Source of the DNA: Acidimicrobiales bacterium
Lineage (GTDB): Bacteria > Actinomycetota > Acidimicrobiia > Acidimicrobiales > MedAcidi-G1
Length of the DNA: 64,000 bases
Assembly (NCBI GenBank): GCA_016845305.1
Contig: JAERSW010000012.1
Coordinates: 1 to 64,000 of the forward strand
Direction of reading: 5' to 3'
The notes beneath the pieces are model-generated. The model was not told where the DNA came from and made no database searches. It saw only the letters and a program-made list of their open reading frames with translations. Of the stretch, positions 54,646 to 63,470 are shown piece after piece. The position numbers and the translations under genes were made by a program. Position 1 is the stretch's first letter. Each line of letters opens with the position of its first letter.

Positions 54646-55409
54646 CCGCACCGTGGAACGACGGCATCCGGGAGTTCGTCCTGGCGTTCGCCGACGACGA
54701 GCACCTGATGGGACAGCAGCACGCCGAGTGGATCGGGGTGGCCCCCTTCCTCGAGGAGGACCTGGCCTTCTGCTCCATCGGCCAGGACGAGTTGGGCCAC
54801 GCCGCATCGCTCTACGCCCTCGTGGCCGGAGAGGGAGACGGCGGTGAGGTCGACGACCGGGCGATCGACGCCCTCGCCTTCGACTCGGACCCCACCCGTT
54901 GGCGGTCGTGCCACCTGGTCGAGATGCCGACCCCCGACTGGGCCCACGCCCTGGTCCGCCACTGGCTCTACGACGCCGCCGAGGAGCTCCGCTGGCAGCT
55001 GGTGGCCGAATCCGCACTGGAGCCGCTGGCCGAGGCAGCCATCCGGGCCGACCGGGAGGAGTGGTTCCACCGTCGGCACGCCGACGGCCTGCTCGACGTC
55101 CTCCTTTCCGACCCCGAGGCCGGGCCACGGCTCCAGGCCGCCCTGGTCGACCTGCTCCCCATCGCCGTGGGCCTGTTCGCTCCGGTGGCCGGCGAGGCCG
55201 CGGCCGTCGACGCCGACGTGGCCGCCGCTCCGTTCGACACCCGGCTTCCCGTCTGGGCCAACCGGATCCGCGACCGGTTCGCCATCGACGCCATCGTGCC
55301 CGGGGTCGATGCCGCCTGTTCCGGACGGACGATCCGGAGCGAACACTTCGAGCCGATGCTGTCCCGCATGCGGGAGGTCCTGGTCCTGGACCCCGCCGCC
55401 GTCTGGTAG
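54642..55409 (+). CDS. paaC: Phenylacetyl-CoA epoxidase subunit PaaC
   Basis: The structural ferritin-like partner of PaaA, 255 residues. Recognisable parts are FADDEHLMGQQHAEW, LAFCSIGQDELGHA and HWLYDAAEELRWQL. The ATG overlaps the paaB stop (ATGA) and is preceded by AAAGGAGG, one of the strongest ribosome sites in the window. It ends the operon; paaE and the thioesterase, hydratase and thiolase genes of the pathway lie outside the window or elsewhere. Confidence 0.94.
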   Translation: MTAPWNDGIREFVLAFADDEHLMGQQHAEWIGVAPFLEEDLAFCSIGQDELGHAASLYALVAGEGDGGEVDDRAIDALAFDSDPTRWRSCHLVEMPTPDWAHALVRHWLYDAAEELRWQLVAESALEPLAEAAIRADREEWFHRRHADGLLDVLLSDPEAGPRLQAALVDLLPIAVGLFAPVAGEAAAVDADVAAAPFDTRLPVWANRIRDRFAIDAIVPGVDAACSGRTIRSEHFEPMLSRMREVLVLDPAAVW

Positions 55410-55435
55410 GTCTGCCACCCGACCCCGGCCCGCAC

Positions 55436-55441
55436 TACGGT
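55436..55441 (+). promoter_or_regulatory. Possible -10 box of the proline-racemase-family gene
   Basis: TACGGT (TANNNT) lies eight bases before the ATG, within the 40-base gap after paaC. No ribosome site is present, so this may be a separate leaderless transcript. Confidence 0.35.
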
Positions 55442-55449
55442 CCGCGGCC

Positions 55450-56457
55450 ATGGTGCTGGCCCCCGGAGAGTCGCTGACCGTCGACGACTACCACACGGCC
55501 GGCGAGCCGTTCCGCATCGTCGACCTCGGCGCCATGGAAGGAACCACGGTCCTCGACCGGCGGTCGTGGGCCATCGAACACCTCGAGGACCACCGTCGGT
55601 TCCTCGTCCACGAGCCGAGGGGCCATGCCGACATGTACGGCGGCATGATCGTCCCGCCGAACGATGCCGACGGCCACCTGGGCGTGGTCTTCTTCCACAA
55701 GGACGGCTTCTCGACGGCCTGCGGCCACGGCACCATCGCCATGGCCACCTGGGCCATCGAGACCGGCCTCGTCGACGCTCCCACCGACGGAGAGGTGGAC
55801 GTGGTCGTCGACGTCCCGTCGGGCCGGCTTCCCACGGTCGCCCGGCTGGAGGACGGTCGGGTGGCCTCCGTCCGCTTCACCAACGTGGCGGCGTTCCCGT
55901 CGGCCCGGGACCTCGTCGTCGACACCGACCTGGGGCCGGTGACCGCGCACGTGTCGTTCGGCGGTGCCTTCTACGCCTCGGTGGCCGTCGACGACCTCGA
56001 CGTGTCGTGCCGGGCCGGTGACGTGGACCGGCTCATCGCCCTCGGACGACGGGTCAGGGCCGGGCTCGCCGGCCATCCGTCGGTGGTCCACCCGGTCGAC
56101 GACCGGCTCTCGGGCCTGTACGGCACGATCCTCCACGAGGAGGTCGAACCGGCCGACCCCGGTTCCGCGGTGCACCAGCGGAACGTGACGGTGTTCGCCG
56201 ACGGCCAGGTCGACCGCTCCCCGTGCGGGTCGGGCACGTGCGCCCGGCTCGCGCTGCTCCATGACGACGGTCGGCTCGGCGTCGGCGACCGGTTCCTGAA
56301 CGAGGGCGTCGCCGGAGGGACGTTCGACGCCCGGATCGAGGCCGTGACCGACGCCGGGGTCGTCCCCAGCGTCGAGGGTTCGGCCCACCGGACCGGCACC
56401 GCCTCGTTCGTCCTCGATCCCCACGACGCCGTCGGCCTCGGGTTCCTCCTGCGATGA
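55450..56457 (+). CDS. Proline racemase family enzyme (two catalytic Cys)
   Basis: A 335-residue member of the proline racemase/hydroxyproline epimerase/3-hydroxyproline dehydratase family. Both catalytic cysteines are present, in STACGHGTIAM near residue 95 and DRSPCGSGTCA near residue 260. In trans-3-hydroxyproline dehydratases the second Cys is usually Thr, so racemase or 4-hydroxyproline 2-epimerase activity is predicted. The next gene, a pyrroline-2-carboxylate-reductase-like protein overlapping by ATGA, is the usual partner of the dehydratase. The two clues therefore conflict; a bifunctional enzyme is possible. Confidence 0.85.
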   Translation: MVLAPGESLTVDDYHTAGEPFRIVDLGAMEGTTVLDRRSWAIEHLEDHRRFLVHEPRGHADMYGGMIVPPNDADGHLGVVFFHKDGFSTACGHGTIAMATWAIETGLVDAPTDGEVDVVVDVPSGRLPTVARLEDGRVASVRFTNVAAFPSARDLVVDTDLGPVTAHVSFGGAFYASVAVDDLDVSCRAGDVDRLIALGRRVRAGLAGHPSVVHPVDDRLSGLYGTILHEEVEPADPGSAVHQRNVTVFADGQVDRSPCGSGTCARLALLHDDGRLGVGDRFLNEGVAGGTFDARIEAVTDAGVVPSVEGSAHRTGTASFVLDPHDAVGLGFLLR

Positions 56458-57389
56458 CCGGCCTCCCCCACTTCGACGCCGACGCGATCCGCTCGGTGAT
56501 GGACATGGCCTCGTGCATCGAGGCGCTCCGGGCTGGCAGCCGCCAGCTCGGCGAGCTGCACCCCCGGGCCCACGTGCCGCTCGGGCCGGGCTCCGACTTC
56601 CTGATGATGCCGGCGGTGTCGCCCGCCGGGATCGGCGTGAAGGTCGTGAACGTGGTGCCGGACAACCCGGCACGGGGCCTGCCGCTGATCCACGGCTTCT
56701 ACCTGTACTGCGATCGCGAGACGGGCGTGCCGACGGCGACGCTGGACGGCTCGGCGCTCACCACCCTGCGCACGCCGGCCGCCTCGGCGCTGGCCGCCGA
56801 CGTGGTGGCCCGACCCGACGCCACCAGCCTCGGGATCTTCGGCACCGGCATCCAGGCCCGCGGCCACCTCGAGGCGATGCTGGTCGTGCGTCCCGACGTG
56901 GACGAGGTCGTGGTGTGCGGCCGGACGACCGCCTCGTCTGACGCCTTCGTCGCCGACGACGGCGTCGTGGCCCTCGCCGGTGGGCGACGGCTGGTGGCCG
57001 GAACGCCGGACGAGGCCGCCGCCTGCGACGTGGTGTGCGGCTGCACGACGTCGGTCGAGCCGGTGGTGCCCACCGATGCCGTGCGCGACGGCGCGCACGT
57101 CGGCCTGGTGGGCAGCTACTCGACGGCCCGCCGGGAGGTCGCCCCCGACCTGCTGCGCCGGTCCTCGGTGTTCGTCGACGATCGTGGTGCGGCCGCCGAC
57201 GAGGCCGGTGACCTGATCCTGGCCGCCGAGGCGGGCGAATGGTCGTTCGACGCCGTGGCCGGGGACCTGGCCGAGCTCTGCCTGGGAACCGCCGGTCGCA
57301 CGGCCGACGACGAGGTCACCCTGTTCAAGTCGGTGGGCCTGGCCGTCTGGGACCTCATCGTCGCCGGCGCGGTGGTGCAAACCGCCTGA
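56454..57389 (+). CDS. Ornithine cyclodeaminase/mu-crystallin family reductase
   Basis: A 311-residue NAD(P)-binding protein. Residues of the family are ISP-like substrate strands VKVVNVVPDNPARGLP, TLDGSALTTLRTPAASALA, the cofactor loop IFGTGIQARGHLEAM, and the closing TLFKSVGLAVWDL. Members include ornithine cyclodeaminase and delta-1-pyrroline-2-carboxylate reductase; the coupled proline-racemase-family gene favours the latter, giving proline from an imino acid. Its end is four bases from the end of the convergent lipoprotein gene. Confidence 0.84.
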   Translation: MTGLPHFDADAIRSVMDMASCIEALRAGSRQLGELHPRAHVPLGPGSDFLMMPAVSPAGIGVKVVNVVPDNPARGLPLIHGFYLYCDRETGVPTATLDGSALTTLRTPAASALAADVVARPDATSLGIFGTGIQARGHLEAMLVVRPDVDEVVVCGRTTASSDAFVADDGVVALAGGRRLVAGTPDEAAACDVVCGCTTSVEPVVPTDAVRDGAHVGLVGSYSTARREVAPDLLRRSSVFVDDRGAAADEAGDLILAAEAGEWSFDAVAGDLAELCLGTAGRTADDEVTLFKSVGLAVWDLIVAGAVVQTA

Positions 57390-57393
57390 AGCC

Positions 57394-60300
57394 CTAGCGA
57401 CCCCGGGCCACCGTCGTGGTGGTCGTGGTTCCACGCGACGGTGCCACCGTCGTGGTGGTGGTCGTCGCCCGAGGCGCCACCGTCGTCGTGGTCGTCGTTG
57501 AAGCCACCGTCGTCGTCGTTGTGGTGGGTGCGGCAGTGGTGGTGGTCGCCCGAGACGCCACCGTCGTCGTCACCGGTGGAGCAGTGGTCGTCGTCGTGGG
57601 TGCGGCAGTGGTCGTCGTGGTCGGCGCCACCGTGGTCGTCGTCGTGGGTGCGGCAGTGGATGTCGTCGCCCGAGGCGCCACCGTGGTCGTCGTCGCCACC
57701 GTCGTCGTGGTCACCGGTCTCGGGACGACGGTCGTCGTGGTCACGGGGCGCGCCCTGTCCGGCGGATCCGTCGTCGTGCTCACCCGACCCGGCACCGTCG
57801 TCACCGGCGGCCGCGTCCCCACCGACGCCACCGTCGTGGTCGTCACCCGCCTCGGCACCTCGGTCGTCGTGGTCACCGGCCTTGGGACGACGGTCGTCGT
57901 CGTGCCAGGGCGCGCCCTGTCCGGCGGATCCGTCGTCGTGCTCACCCGATCCGGCACCGTCGTCACCGGCGGCCGCGTCCCCACCGACGCCACCGTCGTG
58001 GTCGTCACCCGCCTCGGCACCGTCGTCGCGTCGACCCTCGTGGTCGTCGGCACCACCGTCGGCACCGAACGACCCCCATCCGGTGGAGCCGTCGTCCCGA
58101 CGACGTCCGGCACCGTCCTGGTCGAGCGGACCGGCAGGGTGCGCCGTCGTTCGGCCTCGACGGCCACCGCCACGGGGTCGGACACCGAATCGGACCCGTC
58201 GGCGAACTCGGTCCGAACGCGGAACGACCACATTCCCTCGGGAACCCGATCCAGGGCCGCCCCGTCCGCATCGGCGTCGTGCTTCTCGAGGACGTGCCAG
58301 GTGCCATCCTGTCGCTGGACCTCGACGGCGTGGAAGGCCACCTCCGCATCCGACCCGCCGTCCGGGGCCGTCCAGGCCACCTTCACCATGTCACCGGACG
58401 ACCCGACGGCGAGGTCCACAGGGGCTTCGGGACGGCCACTCCCGGCGTCCGGGGAGGTCCGTTCCGGCACCGTCGACGCGCTCGGGTCGTCCACCACCGT
58501 CGGTTCCGGCACGGAGGCCTCCGATGGCTCATCGTCGTCGGGGACGACCGCCGCCACCTCGACCGGAGGCTCCGGGTCCGGCGGTCGAGGGGAATCGGGA
58601 CGGGGTGGCTCGACCGCACGGCGGTCGTCGACGGCCTCGGTGATGGCCACGGCCTCGACCACCGCCTCGGCCTCCACCGCCTCGGTCACCACCTCGGCCA
58701 CGCCGTCGTCGGCCAGCACCACCTCGGTGGCCATCACCTCGCCGTCGTCGGACGTCTCCACGAAGGCCTCCTCGAAGACCACCTCGTCGGCCTCGAGCAC
58801 CGTCACCTCGACCACCTGGTCCTCGTCGATCCAGGCATCCGGCCGCTCGACCACCACGGCCTGCTCGGCCTTCAACCCGATGGTCATGGTCTGGCGCTCC
58901 GAGGCCACCGAGGCCGTCGCCTCGGCCCCGTCGACGACCTCGACCACCGTGGCGTCCACGTCGGCGTCGGTGGTGATCCGCACCTCGGCCGGGGTCTCCT
59001 CCTCGACGGCTTCGACCATCACCTGGACTGCGCTCGCATCGGGCCGCACCACCGACACCAGCGCCACCGCGCCCGGCCCCTCCCCCTCGCCGGGCGTACC
59101 GACGTCGGCGACCGTCGTCGTCGGGCCAGTCGAGGTCGGGGCCATTGACGTCGAGGCCGTCGGCTCGGCGTCCTGAACCGGTTCGGCCACCACCTCGGCC
59201 TCCACGACGAGGTCGCCGACGTATCCGGGCAACAGGACGGTCACGCCCTGGCCGGGACCGTCGCGGTGGACCTGGACGACGGCGCCGTCGATCCCCGTCT
59301 CGATGCCGTCGGCAGCCACCTCCACCGTGGTGCCGTCCTCGGCGGTGAGGCGCATTCGGACGGACCCGCCGTCGCCGACCGGGAGGATGGTCACCCGGAC
59401 CGGCGCCGACCCACGGACGACCTCGCCCCCGCACGTGTCGCACGACGGCGCCTCCTCGCGGACCGACATGGGGAGCAGGTCGATGGTGCCGACGCCACCC
59501 GACCACTCGGTGGCCTCCTGGTCGGCCGACACCGTCCCGTGCGCGTACCGCCAGGTGTCGGCCTCGGCGTCGACCTCGAGGACGCGCAGCTGGCCGGCCC
59601 AGTTGCCGTCGTACACGTGGACCTCGTGGATCCCGTCCGACCGGAGGGTCACGGCCACGGGGAGGAGGGTGTGGCCCGACAGGCCGTCGTAGACGCCGAT
59701 CGTGTACCCGATCCCCGAGCCCAACTCGGCGACCAGCTTGCGGAGCAGCGCAGCCGGTCCGAGCGACCGGTGGGCGTCGGCGCTGGCGATGGCGGCCTCG
59801 CCGAACTGGGTGGCCCACCAGTGGTTGATGACCTGGATCAGGTGGGGGGCGGTCGGCAGGAGCTGGAGGGTGAGCGTGGCGTCCGGTCGGAACGCCGACC
59901 GGTCGGCCAGGCCGAGGTGGAAACGCGACCCCAGCACGGCCATGCCCTCGCAGCGCCCGGCGAGGACCAGTGCCTCGAGCTCGACCCGTCGCTGCTCGGC
60001 CCCACCACTCAGGACGCAGTTCTCGCCGTCGAACTCGGCGCACACCTGGTCGGCGCCGTAGAGGCTGACCAGTTCGTCGACGCCGAACCCGTCGTCGTCG
60101 TAGCGGCTCCCCGACCAGTTCTGGAAGGCGAAGCCGTCCGGTGCCCGGAACCCCGAGTCGGCACACAGGTGGCCGAGCCCGAGGTCCAGCGGAGCGGGCT
60201 GGTCGCATGTGCCGAGGGCGTCGGGCACGGAGATGGCGGCGAGGGCCGTGGCGACGGCCTCCTCGGTCTCGGACGGCGTGTCGTCCGGGGGCTCCACCGA

Positions 60301-60465
60301 TGCTACGACCGCTGGTTCCGCGGCCGTCGAACCGACCGGGAGCGACTCCGTCGTGGACGGGCCCGCACCGGACCCTCCGCAGGCCGATGCGACGAGGGCC
60401 ACGACGGCGACCAGCCCGGACGGTCTCCGGACCAGGCCCGGCACGTGCCGGGCGCTAGCCACCAC
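57394..60465 (-). CDS. Lipoprotein with papain-like domain, FnIII domain and Thr-rich tail (paralogue 1)
   Basis: A 1023-residue exported lipoprotein (signal VAVVALVASAC, acylated Cys at 29). Residues about 85-320 match the pattern of papain-like thiol peptidase folds: Cys172 in GRCEGMAVLG, His265 in SGHTLLPVAV and Asp286/Asn288 in VYDGNW. A Cys pair CDTCGGE and a beta-rich part follow, then Val/Glu-rich repeats (VVEVVDGAEATASVAS), one fibronectin III domain near residues 685-780 (VDLAVGSSGDMVKVAWT) and a tail of about 240 residues of TTT/VAP repeats. Each part except the tail is shared with the next gene. Peptidase activity is inferred only. The GTG start has no ribosome site and could be a few codons downstream. 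Confidence 0.72.
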   Translation of the reverse strand: MVASARHVPGLVRRPSGLVAVVALVASACGGSGAGPSTTESLPVGSTAAEPAVVASVEPPDDTPSETEEAVATALAAISVPDALGTCDQPAPLDLGLGHLCADSGFRAPDGFAFQNWSGSRYDDDGFGVDELVSLYGADQVCAEFDGENCVLSGGAEQRRVELEALVLAGRCEGMAVLGSRFHLGLADRSAFRPDATLTLQLLPTAPHLIQVINHWWATQFGEAAIASADAHRSLGPAALLRKLVAELGSGIGYTIGVYDGLSGHTLLPVAVTLRSDGIHEVHVYDGNWAGQLRVLEVDAEADTWRYAHGTVSADQEATEWSGGVGTIDLLPMSVREEAPSCDTCGGEVVRGSAPVRVTILPVGDGGSVRMRLTAEDGTTVEVAADGIETGIDGAVVQVHRDGPGQGVTVLLPGYVGDLVVEAEVVAEPVQDAEPTASTSMAPTSTGPTTTVADVGTPGEGEGPGAVALVSVVRPDASAVQVMVEAVEEETPAEVRITTDADVDATVVEVVDGAEATASVASERQTMTIGLKAEQAVVVERPDAWIDEDQVVEVTVLEADEVVFEEAFVETSDDGEVMATEVVLADDGVAEVVTEAVEAEAVVEAVAITEAVDDRRAVEPPRPDSPRPPDPEPPVEVAAVVPDDDEPSEASVPEPTVVDDPSASTVPERTSPDAGSGRPEAPVDLAVGSSGDMVKVAWTAPDGGSDAEVAFHAVEVQRQDGTWHVLEKHDADADGAALDRVPEGMWSFRVRTEFADGSDSVSDPVAVAVEAERRRTLPVRSTRTVPDVVGTTAPPDGGRSVPTVVPTTTRVDATTVPRRVTTTTVASVGTRPPVTTVPDRVSTTTDPPDRARPGTTTTVVPRPVTTTTEVPRRVTTTTVASVGTRPPVTTVPGRVSTTTDPPDRARPVTTTTVVPRPVTTTTVATTTTVAPRATTSTAAPTTTTTVAPTTTTTAAPTTTTTAPPVTTTVASRATTTTAAPTTTTTTVASTTTTTTVAPRATTTTTTVAPSRGTTTTTTVARGR
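57702..58025 (-). repeat. 162-bp tandem repeat in the lipoprotein tail
   Basis: Two adjacent copies of a 162-base unit (54 residues, starting RVTTTTVASVGTRPPVTTVP) differ at only a few positions. The period is a multiple of three, so the frame is kept. Confidence 0.85.
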
Positions 60466-60488
60466 CGTGTCGACGCCCGACGGGTCGG

Positions 60489-63470
60489 CTACTTGCCATC
60501 GTCCTTGCCGTCGTCCTCAGCATCGTCCTTGCCGTCGTCGTCCTTGCCGTCCTGGGCGGGCGCCGCCGTGGTCGTGGGTGGCGCCGCCGTCGTCGTGGGA
60601 GCCGGTTTCGGCGCAGCGGTGGTGGTCGGCGGAGGCGGTGCGGCCGTGGTGGTCGGTGGCGGTGGAGGTGCAGCGGTCGTGGTCGGTGGTGGCGGCGCGG
60701 CCGTGGTGGTCGGCGGAGGCGGCGCTGCGGGCTTCGCGTCGTCACCCTTGCCGTCGTCCGACTTGCCGTCATCACCCTTGCCGTCGTCGTCATCGACGAC
60801 CGGCGCCGCGGTGGTCGGCGGCGGTGCGGCCGTGGTGGTCGGCGAGGGGACGGGCTTCCCGTCATCGCCCTTCCCATCGTCACCCTCGCCGTCGTCCGGC
60901 TTTCCGTCGTCGCCCTTGCCGTCATCAGGAGCCTTGCCGGGCGGATCCGTCGTCGTGGCGACGGACACCGTCGTGGTCACCACCGGCTTCCCATCGTCAC
61001 CCTTGCCGTCGTCCGATTCTCCGTCGTCGCCCTTCCCATCGTCACCCTTGCCGTCATCAAGAGCCTTGCCGGGCGGATCCGTCGTCGTCGCGACGGGCAC
61101 CGTGGTCGTCACCACCTGCTTCCCGTCGTCACCCTTGCCGTCGTCCGATTCTCCGTCGTCGCCCTTCCCATCGTCACCCTTGCCGTCATCAGGTGCCTTG
61201 CCGGGCGGATCCGTCGTCGTGGCGACGGGCACCGTGGTCGTCGTCGGGGGAAGGGTCGTCGTGGTCGTCGTGGTCGTCGTGGTCGTGCTCGGGGTCTGGG
61301 GCTTGCCGTCGACGTCGATGGCACGGGGCACCGACGGGATGACCGTCCCGTCGCGGAACACCGTCACCACCCGGACGTCCCAGGTTCCCTCGGGCACGCC
61401 ACCGAACGTCGCCCCGGTGGTCTTCTCGTCGACCATCTGGACGACCTTCCACGAGCCGTCGGCCTGTCGGACCTCCACCGCGTAGTGGTCGACCGCTCCC
61501 GTGGCCGGCTTCCAGGTCAGGCCCACCTCGTCGGCCTCGGCCTCGGCGGCCATCTCCCCCGCCGGCTCGGATGCCGACTCCGACTCGGGGTCGGTGGCGT
61601 CGGCCTCCGACGCCGCGACCTCGTCGGTCGACGGATCGACCGGCTTCGATTCGGCCTTGTCGACCATGGACGACAGGACCTCGGCCACAGCCACGTCCTC
61701 GGCGTCGCGGACCTTCTCCTCCATGGTCAACGAGCCGTCCTCGGCGACCGCCATCTCGACGACGACCACCTCGTCGACGTCCTCGACGATCGTCTCGGCG
61801 AACACCACCTCGTCGGCCTCGGTCACCACCACCTCGACGGTGGCCGCCTCCTCGGTCCACACGGCAGGACGCTCGGCCTCCATCACCTGCTCGGCCTTCA
61901 ACGCCACGGTCATGGTCTGGCGTTCGCTGGCCATCGACGCACGGGCCTCGGCCTCGGCGCCGACCTCGACGGTCATGGCGTCGGTCCGCGCCTCGGTCGT
62001 GATCCGGACCCCCGCCGGAATCGCATCCTCGGGCGCTTCGTCGTCGGGAACCGTGGCCACCACCTCGACCTGGACGGCGCTGGCGTCCGGCCGCACGACC
62101 GACACCATGGCGGCCGCCGGAGCCTCGACGACCACGCCGTCGCCGATCCCGCCGTCCCCCGACCCGTCCGACGGCGGTTCGGCCTCGGTCGCGGTGGGAA
62201 CGACGGGCATGACCTCGGCGTCGACCACGAGGTCGCCGACGTCGGGGGGCAGGAGCACCGTCACGCCCTGGCCGGGTCCGTCGCGGTGGACCTGGACCAT
62301 CGCTCCCTCGATGCCGACGTCGATCCCGCCGGCCGCCACCTCGACCACGTCACCGTCGGCATCGGCGACGGCCAGGCGGATGGCACTCCCGCGGACCGGC
62401 AGCATGGTCACCCGGATGGGCGCCGAACCCCGCACCACCTCACCGCCGCAGCTGTCGCAGGTGAGCGCACCCTCACGCGACGACATGGGCGTCAGGTCGA
62501 TGGTGCCGGCCCCCCCGGACCACTCCTCGGCCTCCACGTCCGCGCTGGTCGCCGCGTGGGCGTAGCGCCACTGGTCGGCGTCCTCGTCGATCTCCAGGAT
62601 CCGCAGCTTCCCGACGACGTTGCCGTCGTAGACGTGGACCTCGTGGATGCCGTCGTCCCGGAGGGTGACGGCCACGGGCAGGAGGGCGTGGCCCGACGTC
62701 CCCGAGTAGATGCCGAGGGTCGACGTGGCACCCGACGGCAGGTCGGCCACCAGGCGTCGGAGCAGGGCAGCCGGCCCGAGGTCGCGGGAGGCGGCGGTGG
62801 CCGAGATGGTGGCCTCGCTGAACTGGGTGGCCCACCAGTGGTGGATGACCCCGATGAGCTGGGGTGCGGTGGGTGGGAGTTGGGCGGTGATGGTGGCGTC
62901 GGCCCGGAACAACGTGCGGTCGGCCAGGCCGGCGTGGAACCGGGCCCCGAGGACGGCCATGCCCTCGCAGCGGCCACCCTGGACGAGGGCGTCCAACTCG
63001 GCCAGTCGCTGGGCGGCGCCGCCGTTCAGCACGCACTGCTCGCCGTCGTACTCGGCGCACACCTGCTCGGCGCCGTAGAGGCTGACCAGCTCGTCGGCGC
63101 CGAAGCCGTCACCCTCGTACACGCTGCCCGCCCAGTTGGGGAAGGCGAAGCCGTCCAGCAGCCGGAAGCCCGAATCGGCGCACAGCATCCCGGCGCCGAG
63201 GTCGTCCGGTGCGGGCTCCGCGCAGGGCCCGAGGTCGGCCGGCACCTCGACAGGAGCCTCGACGGGCGCCACCGTCGTGGTGGGCCGGGCGGCGCCCGGC
63301 TGGTCCGTCGTTGACGGGGGCGACGCCCCCTCGACGCTCGCGGTCGACGGGGCGACCTCCCCGACGGTCGTCGAGGTCGCACCCTCCCCACCACCCCCGC
63401 AGGCCGAGGCGACGAGCGCCGCGACCAGCAGCGACACGAGGGCCGGGCTCAGGCGGTGGACGGCGGACAC
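60489..63470 (-). CDS. Lipoprotein with papain-like domain, FnIII domain and DGK-repeat tail (paralogue 2)
   Basis: A 993-residue paralogue of the neighbouring gene. The signal LVSLLVAALVASAC places the acylated Cys at 24. The putative thiol-peptidase domain has Cys168 in GRCEGMAVLG and His261 in SGHALLPVAV, again 93 residues apart, and Asp282 in VYDGN. CDSCGGEVVRGSAP and the Val/Glu-rich part are kept. The fibronectin III domain (VGLTWKPATGAVDHYAVEV) is followed by a different tail: Asp-Asp-Gly-Lys repeats alternating with TTTVPVATTTDPPG, then TTTAAPPPP blocks, ending in DGKDDAEDDGKDDGK. The GTG at 63470 is chosen because it begins the signal peptide; TACCCT lies eight bases before it. Confidence 0.72.
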   Translation of the reverse strand: MSAVHRLSPALVSLLVAALVASACGGGGEGATSTTVGEVAPSTASVEGASPPSTTDQPGAARPTTTVAPVEAPVEVPADLGPCAEPAPDDLGAGMLCADSGFRLLDGFAFPNWAGSVYEGDGFGADELVSLYGAEQVCAEYDGEQCVLNGGAAQRLAELDALVQGGRCEGMAVLGARFHAGLADRTLFRADATITAQLPPTAPQLIGVIHHWWATQFSEATISATAASRDLGPAALLRRLVADLPSGATSTLGIYSGTSGHALLPVAVTLRDDGIHEVHVYDGNVVGKLRILEIDEDADQWRYAHAATSADVEAEEWSGGAGTIDLTPMSSREGALTCDSCGGEVVRGSAPIRVTMLPVRGSAIRLAVADADGDVVEVAAGGIDVGIEGAMVQVHRDGPGQGVTVLLPPDVGDLVVDAEVMPVVPTATEAEPPSDGSGDGGIGDGVVVEAPAAAMVSVVRPDASAVQVEVVATVPDDEAPEDAIPAGVRITTEARTDAMTVEVGAEAEARASMASERQTMTVALKAEQVMEAERPAVWTEEAATVEVVVTEADEVVFAETIVEDVDEVVVVEMAVAEDGSLTMEEKVRDAEDVAVAEVLSSMVDKAESKPVDPSTDEVAASEADATDPESESASEPAGEMAAEAEADEVGLTWKPATGAVDHYAVEVRQADGSWKVVQMVDEKTTGATFGGVPEGTWDVRVVTVFRDGTVIPSVPRAIDVDGKPQTPSTTTTTTTTTTTLPPTTTTVPVATTTDPPGKAPDDGKGDDGKGDDGESDDGKGDDGKQVVTTTVPVATTTDPPGKALDDGKGDDGKGDDGESDDGKGDDGKPVVTTTVSVATTTDPPGKAPDDGKGDDGKPDDGEGDDGKGDDGKPVPSPTTTAAPPPTTAAPVVDDDDGKGDDGKSDDGKGDDAKPAAPPPPTTTAAPPPPTTTAAPPPPPTTTAAPPPPTTTAAPKPAPTTTAAPPTTTAAPAQDGKDDDGKDDAEDDGKDDGK
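60850..61230 (-). repeat. 132-bp tandem repeat coding for DGK/TTT units
   Basis: Near-identical 132-base units (44 residues, with GKAPDDGKGDDGKGDDGE inside) recur at the anchor GCCTTGCC at 60931, 61063 and 61195, plus a degenerate copy to the left. The frame is preserved. Confidence 0.85.

Noticed and set aside
57416-59176. 586-residue plus-strand frame of Val-rich repeats
   Set aside because: Reverse complement of the Thr-rich lipoprotein tail; no signal, start context or homology-like motifs.
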